NCBI RefSeq assembly: GCF_001937665.1
Contig: NZ_MSKL01000005.1
Span: 57,690 to 121,689, forward strand
Direction: 5' to 3'
Origin: Actinomyces oris
GTDB taxonomy: Bacteria > Actinomycetota > Actinomycetes > Actinomycetales > Actinomycetaceae
DNA: 64,000 nt
Shown: piece after piece, positions 1 to 8,631 of the stretch
Numbering within the stretch: position 1 is the first letter of the stretch
Layout of the letters: every line of letters begins with the position of its first letter
Translations under genes and position numbers: made by a program
Notes under the pieces: model-generated
Told to the model about the DNA's origin: nothing
Seen by the model: only the letters and a program-made list of their open reading frames with translations
Databases searched by the model: none

Positions 1-182
1 CTGCACCGAGTCTCATTGAAGTCATCGAGATCCACCCCTACAGTAAGATGCCTAAGAAAAATATCCACAACTCCTTTCAGGCACCCGTCAACCATCATCA
101 AAGAATAAGGAACCCTACACAGACACACCACAAACCTCAAGTCCATCAACCTTCACCTTCCCCACACACATGAAAGATAAGA
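1..182. other. AT-rich leader segment without a supported gene
   Basis: This stretch is visibly richer in A and T than the rest of the window. One frame stays open from the window edge (position 3) to a TGA near 168-170 and could be the tail of a gene that starts outside the window. Its last half reads as a low-complexity His/Gln/Pro string, so I do not call it coding. No RNA gene or clear promoter is seen. Confidence 0.4.
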
Positions 183-688
183 ATGACAACCCCTAAACAA
201 CCTAGCAATACAATTGGGGGCCACATTCACGTACGCAAGAAAATAATATATCCCTCTATCACCCTGTCGATCATCACCTTTACATTCGTATCGATTTATA
301 CTCGAGAACGCATGGAGTGGCCAGCAGTTAACATCTGGACCACAGTTTTCTACATTAGCACGTCAACCATTACCACAATGCAATTATTGCAACACAGAAA
401 ATCTTTACTTCTAGCCATTACATTTAGGGTCCTCCTTAGCGTCGGTTGCTACACGACGCTAAGTTGGATATGGGGAGGACGGTTTCTTGCAGGATGGACA
501 AGTGAACAGTCTCTAAACTTCAAAGAACTATTATCAAGCACCCTTACCGCAGTTGGCGGAATAGGCGCATTCGGATATCTCGTTATCAAGTATCGCGAAC
601 AAGCCAGCGCAGAACGAGAGGAGCTTCATCAGAATTAGGGTGAAGCCGACAAAAAACTAACCGCTGCCGTCCAACAGCTAGGCTCTAA
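183..688 (+). pseudogene. Membrane protein gene truncated by a stop codon and an IS insertion
   Basis: The open part (183-638, 151 aa) has about four hydrophobic segments (residues ~23-41, 49-69, 75-97 and 116-136) followed by a charged Arg/Glu stretch. After the TAG at 636-638 the same frame continues as GEADKKLTAAVQQLGS up to the left end of the IS1380 element at 689. A membrane anchor followed by a charged linker and an 'AAVQQLGS'-type motif is typical of actinobacterial membrane proteins whose C-terminal part is a repeat or pentapeptide-like domain; that part is absent here. The gene therefore seems to have taken both a nonsense change and an IS insertion. Base composition is AT-rich compared with the genes further right, which suggests transfer. 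The family assignment is inference from the motif. Confidence 0.6.
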
Positions 689-872
689 CCTCGATCTTTC
701 GTCGTCTGGTTGAGTGGGTTTGGGTGGCGTCGTTGCCGGTGTCGTGGGGTTGATTATGCCGGTTGGCTGTGGCGGTCTGCCGCGTGTCGCCTCGCGGTGG
801 TCGGGCCGTTCCAGGGGCCAGGGGGGGGTGTTCCTTCAGGATCGTGGCGGGCAGGAGATGAGTTCCGCGTGT

Positions 873-1730
873 CTACGGGGCGGGGAGTGCCTGGAGGCGC
901 CCGAGCCCGGCAAGCAGGAGGTCAGTCCAGGGGTGGTCGGCCTTGTGGCGCAGGATGGTGCGGCGGGCATGGCGGGCGATGACGGCGGGGATGGCCATCA
1001 GCCGCAACCGGATCGTCCGGGGCTCCCAGGCGCGGGCGGGGGCGTCGGCCAGGGCGAGCAGCTGGGAGAAGGCCAGCAGGCCTGCGGGCCAGGGCCACGA
1101 TCAGGCACCAGATACGGTTCTGAGCGAACCCTTGCAAGGGGAAGCGGTCAAGTCCGGTGTCTTTCGCGCAGCGGATGCGGTCCCCTGGCAGCGGGCCCGT
1201 AGCCGGTGGCGGACCTCGAGGTCGGCGAGCTGGCCCACTTTTGTGTTGGTGGCGAAGGCGGTGAGCCGGTAGCCGCCCACGTCCTCGAAGCGCAGCTGGG
1301 CGCCCTGGTGGGGTAGCTCGCGGCGCATGATCACCCGCATCCCCTTGGGCCAGGCGGTCAGGTCCAGCAGGTCGGTGATCTCAGCGACGTCCGCACCCTC
1401 CCTGGGCTCACCGTCGGTGTTGTACGCGGGGATCCAGGCGGCCTCGGGGATGGTGTCGTAGATCTGCGGCGTGTGGTCCGGCAGGGGGAACCCCACGCTG
1501 TAGGACACCCGCCGACGGGCCAGGAACTCAATGGTCTCCTTCGTGCCTCCGGCCCCGTCGATGCGCACCAGGACCCGCCGCCCGGGCCGGGGCCCCAGTC
1601 CGGCCTGGTCCAGGGCTCGGCGGATGATCTCGACGTGGTCGGCGGCGGTGTTCGACCCGGCGTTACCGGGCCGCAGCATGATCACCGCGCACTCACCCCC
1701 ACCTTGGCCGGTTCCGTGGTCGAACCATGC
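873..1730 (-). pseudogene. IS1380 transposase, C-terminal part
   Basis: The reading frame enters as AWFDHGTGQGGGECAV and continues IMLRPGNAGSNTAADHVEI, a hallmark of IS1380 transposases, through the DG/K-rich core and the ADLEVRHRLRARC segment. A frameshift near 1180 moves the rest into another frame (DRIRCAKDTG, then FAQNRIWCLIVALA), and a second frameshift follows near 1090. The end reads RHKADHPWTDLLLAGLGRLQ with a stop at 873-875. Together with 3252-3788 it would give a protein of about 465 residues, the normal family length. It cannot make an active enzyme as it stands. Confidence 0.8.
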
Positions 1731-3251
1731 TGAGCCTGTTCAATGGTTTGTGTAAGCCCTTGTGGAAGGACTGACACTGATGACTGCTACTGATGATGAC
1801 AACAGGGCGCCTGCTGGTGGTCGGGATGTAGTCGACCAGCTGCGCTCGGCTGGGGCTCTGGATGGCTTGTTTGAGCAGAGCTGGTGCCGGGCAGGTGAAC
1901 ATGACTGGGGTTGATGGTCTGCTGCCAGCACTGGTCAAGGAGGCCCTGAAGAGGGACCTGGCCGCTTGGCTTGAGCGAGCACCTGGGCTACGACAAGGGC
2001 GAGCCGACCTCCCAGGCGCGTGGTAACGCCAGGAACGGGACCACGTCCAAGACGGTGGACTCTGAGGTGGGGCCCTTTTGAGACCTGTGGTGCCCCGGGA
2101 CCGGGTCGGAACCTTCACCCCGCGCCCGGGTAGCGCCAAAGGTCAGCGCCGTCTGGACGGCCCCGATGCGTGTGAATCACCAGGCCTGATGCGCCGGTGG
2201 AATGACGGTGCGGGATATCCAGCGCCACCTGGCCTCCACGCTCAGCGCGGGCGCTCAGCACGGGGACCATTTCGAGGATCACCGACGCGGTAGCCGAGGC
2301 TGTCCTGGAGTAGCAGCGCCGCCCGCTGGAGGAGTCCTCTTCCCGGTGGTCTACCTCGACGCGATCCGGGCCGATGGTCCGCGCCTGTTCACCGGGTCGC
2401 CTCCCGCTCAGCCCACATCGCGGTCGGGGCGGGGCATGGACGGTATCAAGCACGTCTTGGGTATCTGGGCCCCGGGCCCGAGGAGGGAGCCTCCTTCTGG
2501 GCGCACGTCTGCGCCGAGCTGGCCAACAGGGGCGTCAAGGACGTGCTGATCGTAGAGGGGGCACCTCCCGCACGGGAGCGAAGCGCGCGGGGGAATGTGA
2601 CGGGCTCACCGGCCTTCCCGAGGCGAACGCAGGCAGTCCTGGCCCCAGGCCACGGTCCCCACCTGTGTGGTCCACCTGATCCGCTCCTCGATGCGGTTCG
2701 TCTCCTACAGGGGAGAGCCGGAAGGTCGCGGCCGCTCTCAAGACCGTCTACACCGCCCCGAACCAGGAGGCCGCCTGGCTAGGCTCTGACCGACTTCTCC
2801 GAGTCCGACACGGGGGTCAAGTATCCCCAGACGGTGACGACCTGGGAGCGGGCCTGGGAGCGGTTCACTCCCTTCCTGGACAGGCCTCCGATGCTCAGGC
2901 GCGTCATCTCTCCCCCACTTCGTGGGAGGTACCCCCTCCACCAACAGCATCGAGACTGCGAACTACCAGCTGCGCAAGGATCACCGATGAACCGCGGCCA
3001 CTTCCCCTTTCGATGAGGCGGTGATCAAGCTGCCGAAAGCTGGCGATCTGCGACACCCGTGGACAAACAAGCCCGAGAACGCGACAAGGAGAAAGGACTG
3101 CCACCATCCAAGCGCAAGGCCAAGGGCAGACTCGTCGAAGGACAGATCACCACCGACCAGATACAGGGCCCTGGCCCAGCTCACCACCGCCCACCCCGAC
3201 CGAATCAACCCATACCTGTAAAACGCTTACACAGAAAACTGGACAGGCCTA
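1731..3251 (+). mobile_element. IS256-family insertion sequence nested inside the IS1380 transposase
   Basis: The 27-bp ends match at 20 of 27 positions: the left (1731-1757) carries GCCTGT and TGTGTAAGC blocks, and the right (3225-3251) carries the same blocks in inverse orientation. CCATGC is present immediately outside both ends (1725-1730 and 3252-3257), a target duplication of at least 6 bp; family members usually make 8-9 bp, so the exact ends are uncertain by a base or two. Joining the flanks across one copy of the repeat restores an uninterrupted IS1380 transposase frame (HPLTAW-FDHG), which proves the insertion order. Length is about 1.5 kb, and the encoded transposase is badly decayed. 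Confidence 0.85.
1780..3221 (+). pseudogene. IS256-family (mutator-type) transposase, multiply frameshifted
   Basis: Pieces of an IS256/mutator transposase lie in order but in different frames: an N-terminal MTATDDDNRAPAGGRDVVDQ, LGYDKGEPTSQARGNARNGT near 1980, MTVRDIQRHLASTL near 2202, VVYLDAIR near 2350, MDGIKHVLGIW near 2438, FWAHVCAELANRGVKDVLIV near 2500, CDGLTGLPEA near 2600, SDTGVKYPQTVTTWERAWER near 2810, and RERDKEKGLPPSKRKAKG through DRINPYL with TAA at 3219-3221. At least six small insertions or deletions separate them, and the region around the metal-binding aspartates is interrupted. A pseudogene; no active product is expected. Confidence 0.85.
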
Positions 3252-3788
3252 CCATGCGGTCAGGGGGTGGTAGCCGAACCCCTTCTTGAAGGTCGGGGCC
3301 GCCCCCTCTTTCTCTGAGTGGACGTTGACCAGGGTGGCGTCGACGTCGATCACCAACGGACGCTCAGCGCTGATTCCAGCCGTTGGTGAGTGCTCGCCGG
3401 CCAGGTCCCACACCCGCTGCCGCACCGTCTTGCGAGCCCGGTTGACGGCGGCCTCGACAGCCTCGACGTAGTCGGCCAGGGGCCCCACAAGTCGCGAGAC
3501 CGTCGGGTCAGAGGCAACAGGCCCGAAGACCTCATTGTCTCACCGCAGCAGCGAAAGGTCAGACAGGCACCGACCTCCCAGGACCACGCACACCGCCAGA
3601 TCCAAGATGATCTTGCCCGGGTCGTGCACCGCCCACGACCGCCGCCACGCAGACAGGGCCCGCGAGAGCTCGTTGCCCAGGCCCGTGACCCTGCTCGTCT
3701 CGGTCAACAGCCTCACCCCGGCCAGCCCCACCGCAGGAACACCCCCGGGCTCCACACCCACAGCCGGACACAACCCGCTATTCTTCAC
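3252..3788 (-). pseudogene. IS1380 transposase, N-terminal part
   Basis: From a GTG at 3788 the frame reads GVRLLTETSRVTGLGNELSRAL and HDPGKIILDLAVCVVLGG, the typical N-terminus of IS1380 transposases. A TGA in frame near 3540 replaces a codon in the LLR-x-D region. The same frame continues as VFGPVASDPTVSRLVGPLAD, VIDVDATLVNVHSEKEG (with the conserved aspartate) and FGYHPLTAW, where the IS256 element interrupts it. The partner half is 873-1730. Only one nonsense change is seen here, so most damage to the gene lies in the C-terminal half. Confidence 0.8.
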
Positions 3789-3897
3789 CGCGAAGGTGCC
3801 CCTCCCCTGGAGCTCTCAGATCTCAGCAACCCGCATTATCCCAGGCGAAGCGACACCTTCACCCCGTCTTCAACACCCCAACAATGAAAACTCGAGG

Positions 3898-4010
3898 CTA
3901 ATGCGGGCCTCGCATCTGGACCGCAGTCGGCGGCGGACTTCGAGGTCGGCGCCGGCAGCACAGTTACTCGCAGCCGCCAGACAGAGCCACTGTCGTTCAG
4001 GGAACTGCCG
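3898..4010 (-). pseudogene. Short relic of a second IS1380 transposase
   Basis: Just outside the right end of the IS1380 element, the minus strand at 3950-3900 reads ADLEVRRRLRSRCEARI. This closely matches the ADLEVRHRLRARC segment of the nearby transposase near 1235-1190. Upstream a frameshifted stretch (DSGSVWRLR, then ASNCAAG) resembles the preceding part of that protein. The relic has the same orientation and abuts the terminal repeat. It could be an older copy into which the newer element inserted, or the product of recombination between copies. Confidence 0.5.
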
Positions 4011-4025
4011 ACGTGGGCGGAGGGA

Positions 4026-4892
4026 TCAGACCTCCTGTGCGAGCACGTGCCGGACCGTGGTGTCAATATCCGTGGTTACACGGATGCTCCGATCACCACG
4101 CGGCCCCAGCCGCTTCTGCTCGTCCGCCCGATACAGGTCTGCCAGACTCTCCGCGATGTGCGGTGCGAAGCCGGCCTCCACCAGGGCCTTCATCCAACGG
4201 GGCTCGGGGATCAGCACGACCTCAAGCGGCTTGCCCAGGACAACACTCAGCGACCTGGCAACCTGGCGCTCCGTGTACTCCGGCCCCACGATGTCCACGG
4301 CCTCGCTGGTCTGTGTATCCGCCAGCAGCTCCTGGACCGCGATCTCGGCGATGTCGCGGGTGGCCACCATGGGCAGGGGCGTGTCCGCACTTGAGGCGAA
4401 AACCGGGAAGATCCCCTCGTGCAGAACGGCTCCGAGGACATCCCCGAACTTCTCCTGGAAGTGTCCCGGGCGCAGGGCAGTCAAGACGGTCCCCGTCTGT
4501 GCGAGTGCCTGTTCCATGTGGTGCAGGCCCAGAATCGGTCCGGTGCCTTCGGTCAGATCCGCACCGCCGGAGGAGAGCATTACCGTGTGTCGAACGCCGG
4601 CGTCCTTGACCGCGTTGGAGACCGATTGCACCACTTCTGCGGCGTACTGCTCCAGGTCCGGCACGGACAGATCGAAGGGCATCATGGCGAAAAAGGCCGT
4701 TGCACCGTTCAAGGCCTCGGTGACCTTCTGGCTGTCGCGCAGGTCCAAGACGACCGCTTCAGCTCCTCGAGAGATCCAATCGGCGGCTGCTTCTGGACGA
4801 CGGACGACAGCACGGACGGGGTGGCCGGAATCGAGTAGGCGGTCGGCAACGACTGAACCGATACGGCCGCTGGCTCCAGAGATGACGTACAT
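4026..4892 (-). CDS. NmrA-like / SDR-type NAD(P)-binding protein
   Basis: A 288-aa protein beginning MYVISGASGRIGS, a Rossmann dinucleotide-binding loop (GxxGxxG) at residues 6-12. It is followed by conserved NmrA/atypical-SDR features: VVRRPEAA, DLRDSQKVTEAL, a MMPFD segment and a C-terminal half with DIAEIAVQELL and VGPE. No classical YxxxK pair is evident, as is usual for NmrA-like proteins, which act either as NAD(P)H:quinone-type reductases or as redox sensors. The start at 4892 is chosen because the fold begins there; the frame is open further upstream but without family residues. It lies in the same orientation as the DUF1772 gene (5019-5516) and both are divergent from an AraC regulator. 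Substrate unknown. Confidence 0.8.
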   Translation of the reverse strand: MYVISGASGRIGSVVADRLLDSGHPVRAVVRRPEAAADWISRGAEAVVLDLRDSQKVTEALNGATAFFAMMPFDLSVPDLEQYAAEVVQSVSNAVKDAGVRHTVMLSSGGADLTEGTGPILGLHHMEQALAQTGTVLTALRPGHFQEKFGDVLGAVLHEGIFPVFASSADTPLPMVATRDIAEIAVQELLADTQTSEAVDIVGPEYTERQVARSLSVVLGKPLEVVLIPEPRWMKALVEAGFAPHIAESLADLYRADEQKRLGPRGDRSIRVTTDIDTTVRHVLAQEV

Positions 4893-5018
4893 GGTGGCTC
4901 CTGTTCTGTATGGCTGATTCTTTTCAGGCAAGGTGCGCGCAACTGGCACGAGCGTCGTTGCAGCACGGTCTGGTCGCTCGACTGCGACAGGCTGGCGCCT
5001 TTCAGCCGGCCCTGCCGG

Positions 5019-5516
5019 TCACCGCGATTTGGAGAAAATGTTCATGGCGGTTCCAACTCCCAGTCCCACAGCACCCAGGAGTGAGAGAACGGCTCGCACG
5101 CTGTTTGCGGAGGTCCACTCATCCAGATACATGTGCCAGACCCGGGCCCCCTCAGCAGTCCCCGCTACGACGTCGGCCAGGCGGTTGTTGCGCGGAACGT
5201 TGTAGACGATGGTCAGCACCCAGCCCGCCAGATACAGAAGGCCTCCCGTAGCGGAGATCTGGTCTCCGATACCCCGATCCTTTTTACGCACGTTGTGCAC
5301 CACTGTCCACGTGCTGGCGATCGCTGTGCCAAAGAAGAAGGTCGTGAACGGCACCTGCACGGCAGTGCGGTTGAATTTCTGCATGGTCTCGATTGCTTCA
5401 GCGTCCGGCAACGAACCCAGCCAAGGCATCACCCTGACCGAAAAATTGGTGTAGATACCTCCGACAACGGCGGATCCCACCGCACCGCATGCGGACACAA
5501 TGTTGTTCAGTGACAT
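5019..5516 (-). CDS. DUF1772-type integral membrane protein
   Basis: A 165-aa protein with about four hydrophobic segments: near the N-terminus (VSACGAVGSAVVGGIYTNFS), residues ~60-75, ~90-110 and ~135-155. The pattern with a GIYTNFSVRVMPWL motif, followed by NRTAVQVPFTTFFFGTA and a central VYNVPRNNRLAD, is that of the DUF1772 family, whose function is unknown. The ATG at 5516 is preferred over upstream starts because the first transmembrane segment begins directly after it. It lies about 120 bases upstream of the NmrA-like gene on the same strand, so the two may be co-transcribed. In other actinobacteria DUF1772 genes often sit beside oxidoreductases and their regulators; here the regulator would be the divergent AraC gene. 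Confidence 0.75.
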   Translation of the reverse strand: MSLNNIVSACGAVGSAVVGGIYTNFSVRVMPWLGSLPDAEAIETMQKFNRTAVQVPFTTFFFGTAIASTWTVVHNVRKKDRGIGDQISATGGLLYLAGWVLTIVYNVPRNNRLADVVAGTAEGARVWHMYLDEWTSANSVRAVLSLLGAVGLGVGTAMNIFSKSR

Positions 5517-5867
5517 GACTCTCTCTTCCGAAGAACCGGGGTGACATCCGACGCAAGGCAGCGCTTCTCCGATCGCTGCTTGCATACCTCCATTCCATTG
5601 GCGAGGCGTCCACAGCTCCATGGGCCAGCGGCTCACCTTCATGCGACATCGGCTCGAAGCACTCCTCGATGGTTGAGTCCAGAGGAAGTGGCTTGCGGTC
5701 GTCGGAGGTCAGGGAGCGTATGGCAGGGGTGCCGGTGGTGCCGGTGTGCCAGCCCGACCGGCCAGGTGCTTGCAGGCGTAGCACAGGAAACATCGTTCGG
5801 TATCGATACACAGCAACGGTGCGATCGACCCACACCGCCTTGGAATCAACCACCTAGACTCAGAGGT
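5517..5867. other. 351-base divergent intergenic region
   Basis: This gap separates the DUF1772 gene (minus) from the AraC-type gene (plus) and should hold both promoters. I see a 10-bp palindrome GTATCGATAC at 5800-5809, about 60 bases before the AraC start, but no convincing -35/-10 pair. Open frames here on either strand have no recognisable protein features. Confidence 0.4.
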
Positions 5868-6812
5868 ATGGACCTGCTGGAGGACTTCCTGGCCCAGCCT
5901 CACGCTCGCGACGCATTCCTGCTGCGCGTGGTCATGGGGCGTCCCTGGTCGTTATCGGTGGAGGACAAGGCACCGCTATCCATCATCCCCACACTGAGCG
6001 GCGGAGGATGGATCACTGCAAACGGATCACGACCGCACCGATTCGAGGCCGGTGAAATCCTTGTGGTGCGCTCTCCTACCATCTACACACTGAGCTCGAG
6101 CCAGGAGCACGACGGTGGTACCAGGATCGGGGCCGGCCAGGCCTGCTCAGGCCCAGACGGCCGCGACCTGTCCGAAGAGCTGCGCACCGGGGTGCGCACC
6201 TGGGGCAATGATCCGCAGGGCGAGGATCAACTGCTGGTGGGCACCTACCGGCACCACTCCGAGCTGGGGCGACTGATGCTGCAGTCGCTGCCACCGTGGT
6301 TCCTGGTGAGCACCCCTGACCCGGAACTGGTCAGTCTGTTGAACCGCGAGACCGTCCATGACGGATTTGCACAGTCCAGTGTTCTGGACAGGCTCCTGGA
6401 TGTCCTGTTGGTCACCACGCTGCGTGCCTGGATCAACACTGGGACACAGAACCATGTCAGTCTGCTCTCCGCCTCCCGGGACGACGTGGTGCGAAGAGTA
6501 ACCGAGTCGGTACAGACGGCCCCCTCACGAGACTGGACGGTGGACTCACTCGCGGCTCTAGCAGGCGTCTCCCGGGCTTCTCTCACGAGGAGGTTCAATG
6601 CCACACTCGGCGTCTCCCCCATGACCTATGTGACCCAGTGGAGGCTGGCAATGGCTGCCGATCTCCTGGACCGCAGCGATGCCACCTTGTCCGCCATTGC
6701 CCACCAGGTGGGGTATGCCAGTCCTTTCAGCTTCTCCTCCGCATTCAAGAGCCGCTACGGGCTCAGTCCCCGTGACTTCCGCGCCGAGGCTGCCACGTCA
6801 CGCACCCACTAA
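5868..6812 (+). CDS. AraC-family transcriptional regulator with cupin-type N-terminal domain
   Basis: A 314-aa regulator. The N-terminal ~180 residues (starting MDLLEDFLAQPHARDAFLLR) form a cupin-like AraC_binding/Cupin_6 domain. The C-terminal ~100 residues hold two helix-turn-helix motifs: SLAALAGVSRASLTRRF and LSAIAHQVGYASPFSFSSAF, ending KSRYGLSPRDFR. The ATG at 5868 is chosen since the longer open frame upstream has no family similarity. Genes of this subfamily are commonly divergent from short-chain or NmrA-like reductases and regulate them; that arrangement is seen here with the DUF1772 and NmrA-like genes. The effector is not evident. Confidence 0.88.
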   Translation: MDLLEDFLAQPHARDAFLLRVVMGRPWSLSVEDKAPLSIIPTLSGGGWITANGSRPHRFEAGEILVVRSPTIYTLSSSQEHDGGTRIGAGQACSGPDGRDLSEELRTGVRTWGNDPQGEDQLLVGTYRHHSELGRLMLQSLPPWFLVSTPDPELVSLLNRETVHDGFAQSSVLDRLLDVLLVTTLRAWINTGTQNHVSLLSASRDDVVRRVTESVQTAPSRDWTVDSLAALAGVSRASLTRRFNATLGVSPMTYVTQWRLAMAADLLDRSDATLSAIAHQVGYASPFSFSSAFKSRYGLSPRDFRAEAATSRTH

Positions 6813-6927
6813 CCACTTCCCGCCGGCGTTCTGGAGCACGTGAAGGCTTACTCACGGGCTAAGGAGAATATGACCTGGGCAAACACGGACGATTAGCATG
6901 CTTGTGAATAGTCCTCACGGCCGTCTC

Positions 6928-7797
6928 TCATGTCAGCATGGCAAGAGTCCCACCGACGAGCAGCGCCAGCCCGACGAGGTACCGCCTGCTGACGGCCTCT
7001 CTCAGGACAAGGGCGGAGAAGAGGACAGTGACCAGGACGCTCAGCTTGTCGATGGGGACCACCAGGCTGGCGGGGCCGTCCTGGAGAGCCCGGTAGTAGC
7101 AGAGCCACGAGGCACACGTCGCAGCCCCGGAGGCCAGGACGAAACCGAGCTCGCCACGCGGGACGGTAAGGACCTCCCGGAGTTTTCCGGTGACGGCGAC
7201 CATCACCCAGGCCATCACCAGGACCACCCCGGTGCGGATCGCGGTACCGAGGTTGGACTCCACCCCGGTGATGCCGGCCTTACCGAGGATCGCGGTGAGC
7301 GCTGCGAAGAAGGCTGAACCGAGCGCATAGAGCAGCCAGCCCCCGCCGCCGCGCACGGCTCGAGGCAGACCGCGCAGGTCATCGGCGTCGAGCATCAACA
7401 GTGTCCCAGCCGTGATGAGCACAACCCCGAGCGCACCGAGGAGGCTCACCCTCTCCCCCAGGAAGATGAGGGCCAGCAGCACCGTGAGCACCGTGCTCAG
7501 CTTGTCGATCGGGACCACCTTGCTGACGCTGCCGAGCTGGAGCGCCTTGAAGTAGCACAGCCAGGAGGCGCCAGTCGCCAGCCCCGAGAGCACCAGCAGC
7601 CCGGTACTGCGGGTGTCGAGGTGGGCCAGCTCGGCCTGCGAGCCGACGATGAGCACCATGCCCCAGGCGCCCGCCAGAACCACGACAGTGCGCAGCGCCG
7701 TCGCCACGGTCGAGTCGGTGGTGCGGATCCCCTCCTTGGCCAGGACGGCGGTGATGCCGGCAAAAAGTGCTGATCCGCAGGCGAAGACGATCCACAT
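6928..7797 (-). CDS. EamA/DMT-family permease
   Basis: A 289-aa protein with ten predicted transmembrane helices in two EamA repeats (residues ~1-137 and ~155-288). Each repeat ends with the family pattern PIDKLS followed by a helix with a conserved acidic loop (LGERVSLLGALGVVLITAG in the first, REAVSRRYLVGLALLVGG in the second). Members export or import small metabolites such as amino acids or nucleosides across the cytoplasmic membrane. The substrate here is not predictable. It is convergent with the AraC gene and stands alone on its strand, with ~90 bases before the next gene. Confidence 0.85.
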   Translation of the reverse strand: MWIVFACGSALFAGITAVLAKEGIRTTDSTVATALRTVVVLAGAWGMVLIVGSQAELAHLDTRSTGLLVLSGLATGASWLCYFKALQLGSVSKVVPIDKLSTVLTVLLALIFLGERVSLLGALGVVLITAGTLLMLDADDLRGLPRAVRGGGGWLLYALGSAFFAALTAILGKAGITGVESNLGTAIRTGVVLVMAWVMVAVTGKLREVLTVPRGELGFVLASGAATCASWLCYYRALQDGPASLVVPIDKLSVLVTVLFSALVLREAVSRRYLVGLALLVGGTLAMLT

Positions 7798-7884
7798 AAG
7801 GCAACCCTAACTCCGCCTGGCGCCACCGCACGGCGGGCGCGAAGGTCCTCACCCTCGCGCCCGCCGTTGCAGGCTCCTTCCGGT

Positions 7885-8631
7885 TCAGCGGGTCTTGCGC
7901 GGCACGGTGGAGGCCGCCACCCCCAGGACCACCAGGCCGAAGCAGATCAGGTAGGCCAGGTATCGGAAGAAATCGTCGGAAGGTTCGCTGGCCGTCGTGA
8001 GCTCGGTGACGGCGTCGACCGCCCAGCTCATGGGCAGGGCGTCACCGACCACCTCCAGGGCGCGCGGCAGCTGGTCGCGGCTGACCAGGAGCCCGCACAG
8101 GAACAGCTGGGGTGCGATGACTACCGGCATGAATTGGACGGCCTGGAACTCGGTGCGCGCGAAGGCCGAGACCAGCAGCCCCAGGGACACCCCGACGAAG
8201 GCGTCGACCAGGGCGGTGAGCACCACCCACCCCCAGGCGGCGGAGATGTCCACGTCCAGGCCCCAGGCCGCCACGGCGCACAGGATGAGGGACTGGATGA
8301 CGGCGGTCAGCGCGAAGGCGGTGGCGTAGCCGAACAGGAGGTCGGCCCGGTGGATCGGGGTGGTCCACAGCCGCTCCAGGGTGCCGCTCACGCGCTCACG
8401 CAACATGGCGACGCTGGTGACCAGGAACATGACCGTCGTCGGCAGGATCGCCATCATGGAGACCGCAATGTGGTTGAACAGCAGATCCGCACCGGGGTAG
8501 TCGCGGTAGACGAAGTACAGCAGGGTCAGCAGCGCGGCGGGCACGATCGCGATGAGGCCGACCGTGCGCCGGTCGGCCCGCAGCTGGGTGAGGATACGGC
8601 GGGTGGTGGCCAGGTAGGTGCGCAGGTGCAT
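7885..8631 (-). CDS. ABC transporter permease (ABC-2 type)
   Basis: A 248-aa membrane protein with six hydrophobic segments typical of the ABC-2 permease family. The N-terminus (LATTRRILTQLRADRRTVGLI) is followed by PAALLTLLYFVY, the conserved ERVSGTLERLWTTPIHRADLL loop and later helices. The start overlaps the stop of the ATPase gene by one base (TGATG), so the two are translated together. The pair forms an exporter for a drug, lipid or peptide; the family assignment is sound, the substrate is not known. Confidence 0.88.
   Translation of the reverse strand: MHLRTYLATTRRILTQLRADRRTVGLIAIVPAALLTLLYFVYRDYPGADLLFNHIAVSMMAILPTTVMFLVTSVAMLRERVSGTLERLWTTPIHRADLLFGYATAFALTAVIQSLILCAVAAWGLDVDISAAWGWVVLTALVDAFVGVSLGLLVSAFARTEFQAVQFMPVVIAPQLFLCGLLVSRDQLPRALEVVGDALPMSWAVDAVTELTTASEPSDDFFRYLAYLICFGLVVLGVAASTVPRKTR

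Larger units (their letters stand above)
689..3897 (-). mobile_element. IS1380-family insertion sequence, decayed and interrupted by a second IS
   Basis: The ends are imperfect inverted repeats: the left starts CCTCGATCTTTCG at 689 and the right, read inward from 3897, starts CCTCGAGTTTTCA. About 17 of 24 positions match. Both ends are flanked by CTAA (685-688 and 3898-3901), a 4-bp target duplication as expected for this family. Removing the nested element leaves about 1.7 kb, the normal IS1380 size. The transposase runs on the minus strand and is broken by an in-frame stop, frameshifts and the nested insertion. The right flank is a piece of another IS1380 transposase, so this copy may have landed beside an older relic. 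Confidence 0.75.

Noticed and set aside
3535..4917. Plus-strand frame of 460 codons across the IS end and NmrA-like gene
   Set aside because: It crosses two unrelated minus-strand genes and is Ser/Arg-rich; no evidence that it is coded.
5398..5853. Minus-strand open frame of 151 codons in the AraC/DUF1772 gap
   Set aside because: It overlaps the DUF1772 start, has no recognisable motif and no ribosome site; high-GC sequence yields such frames by chance.
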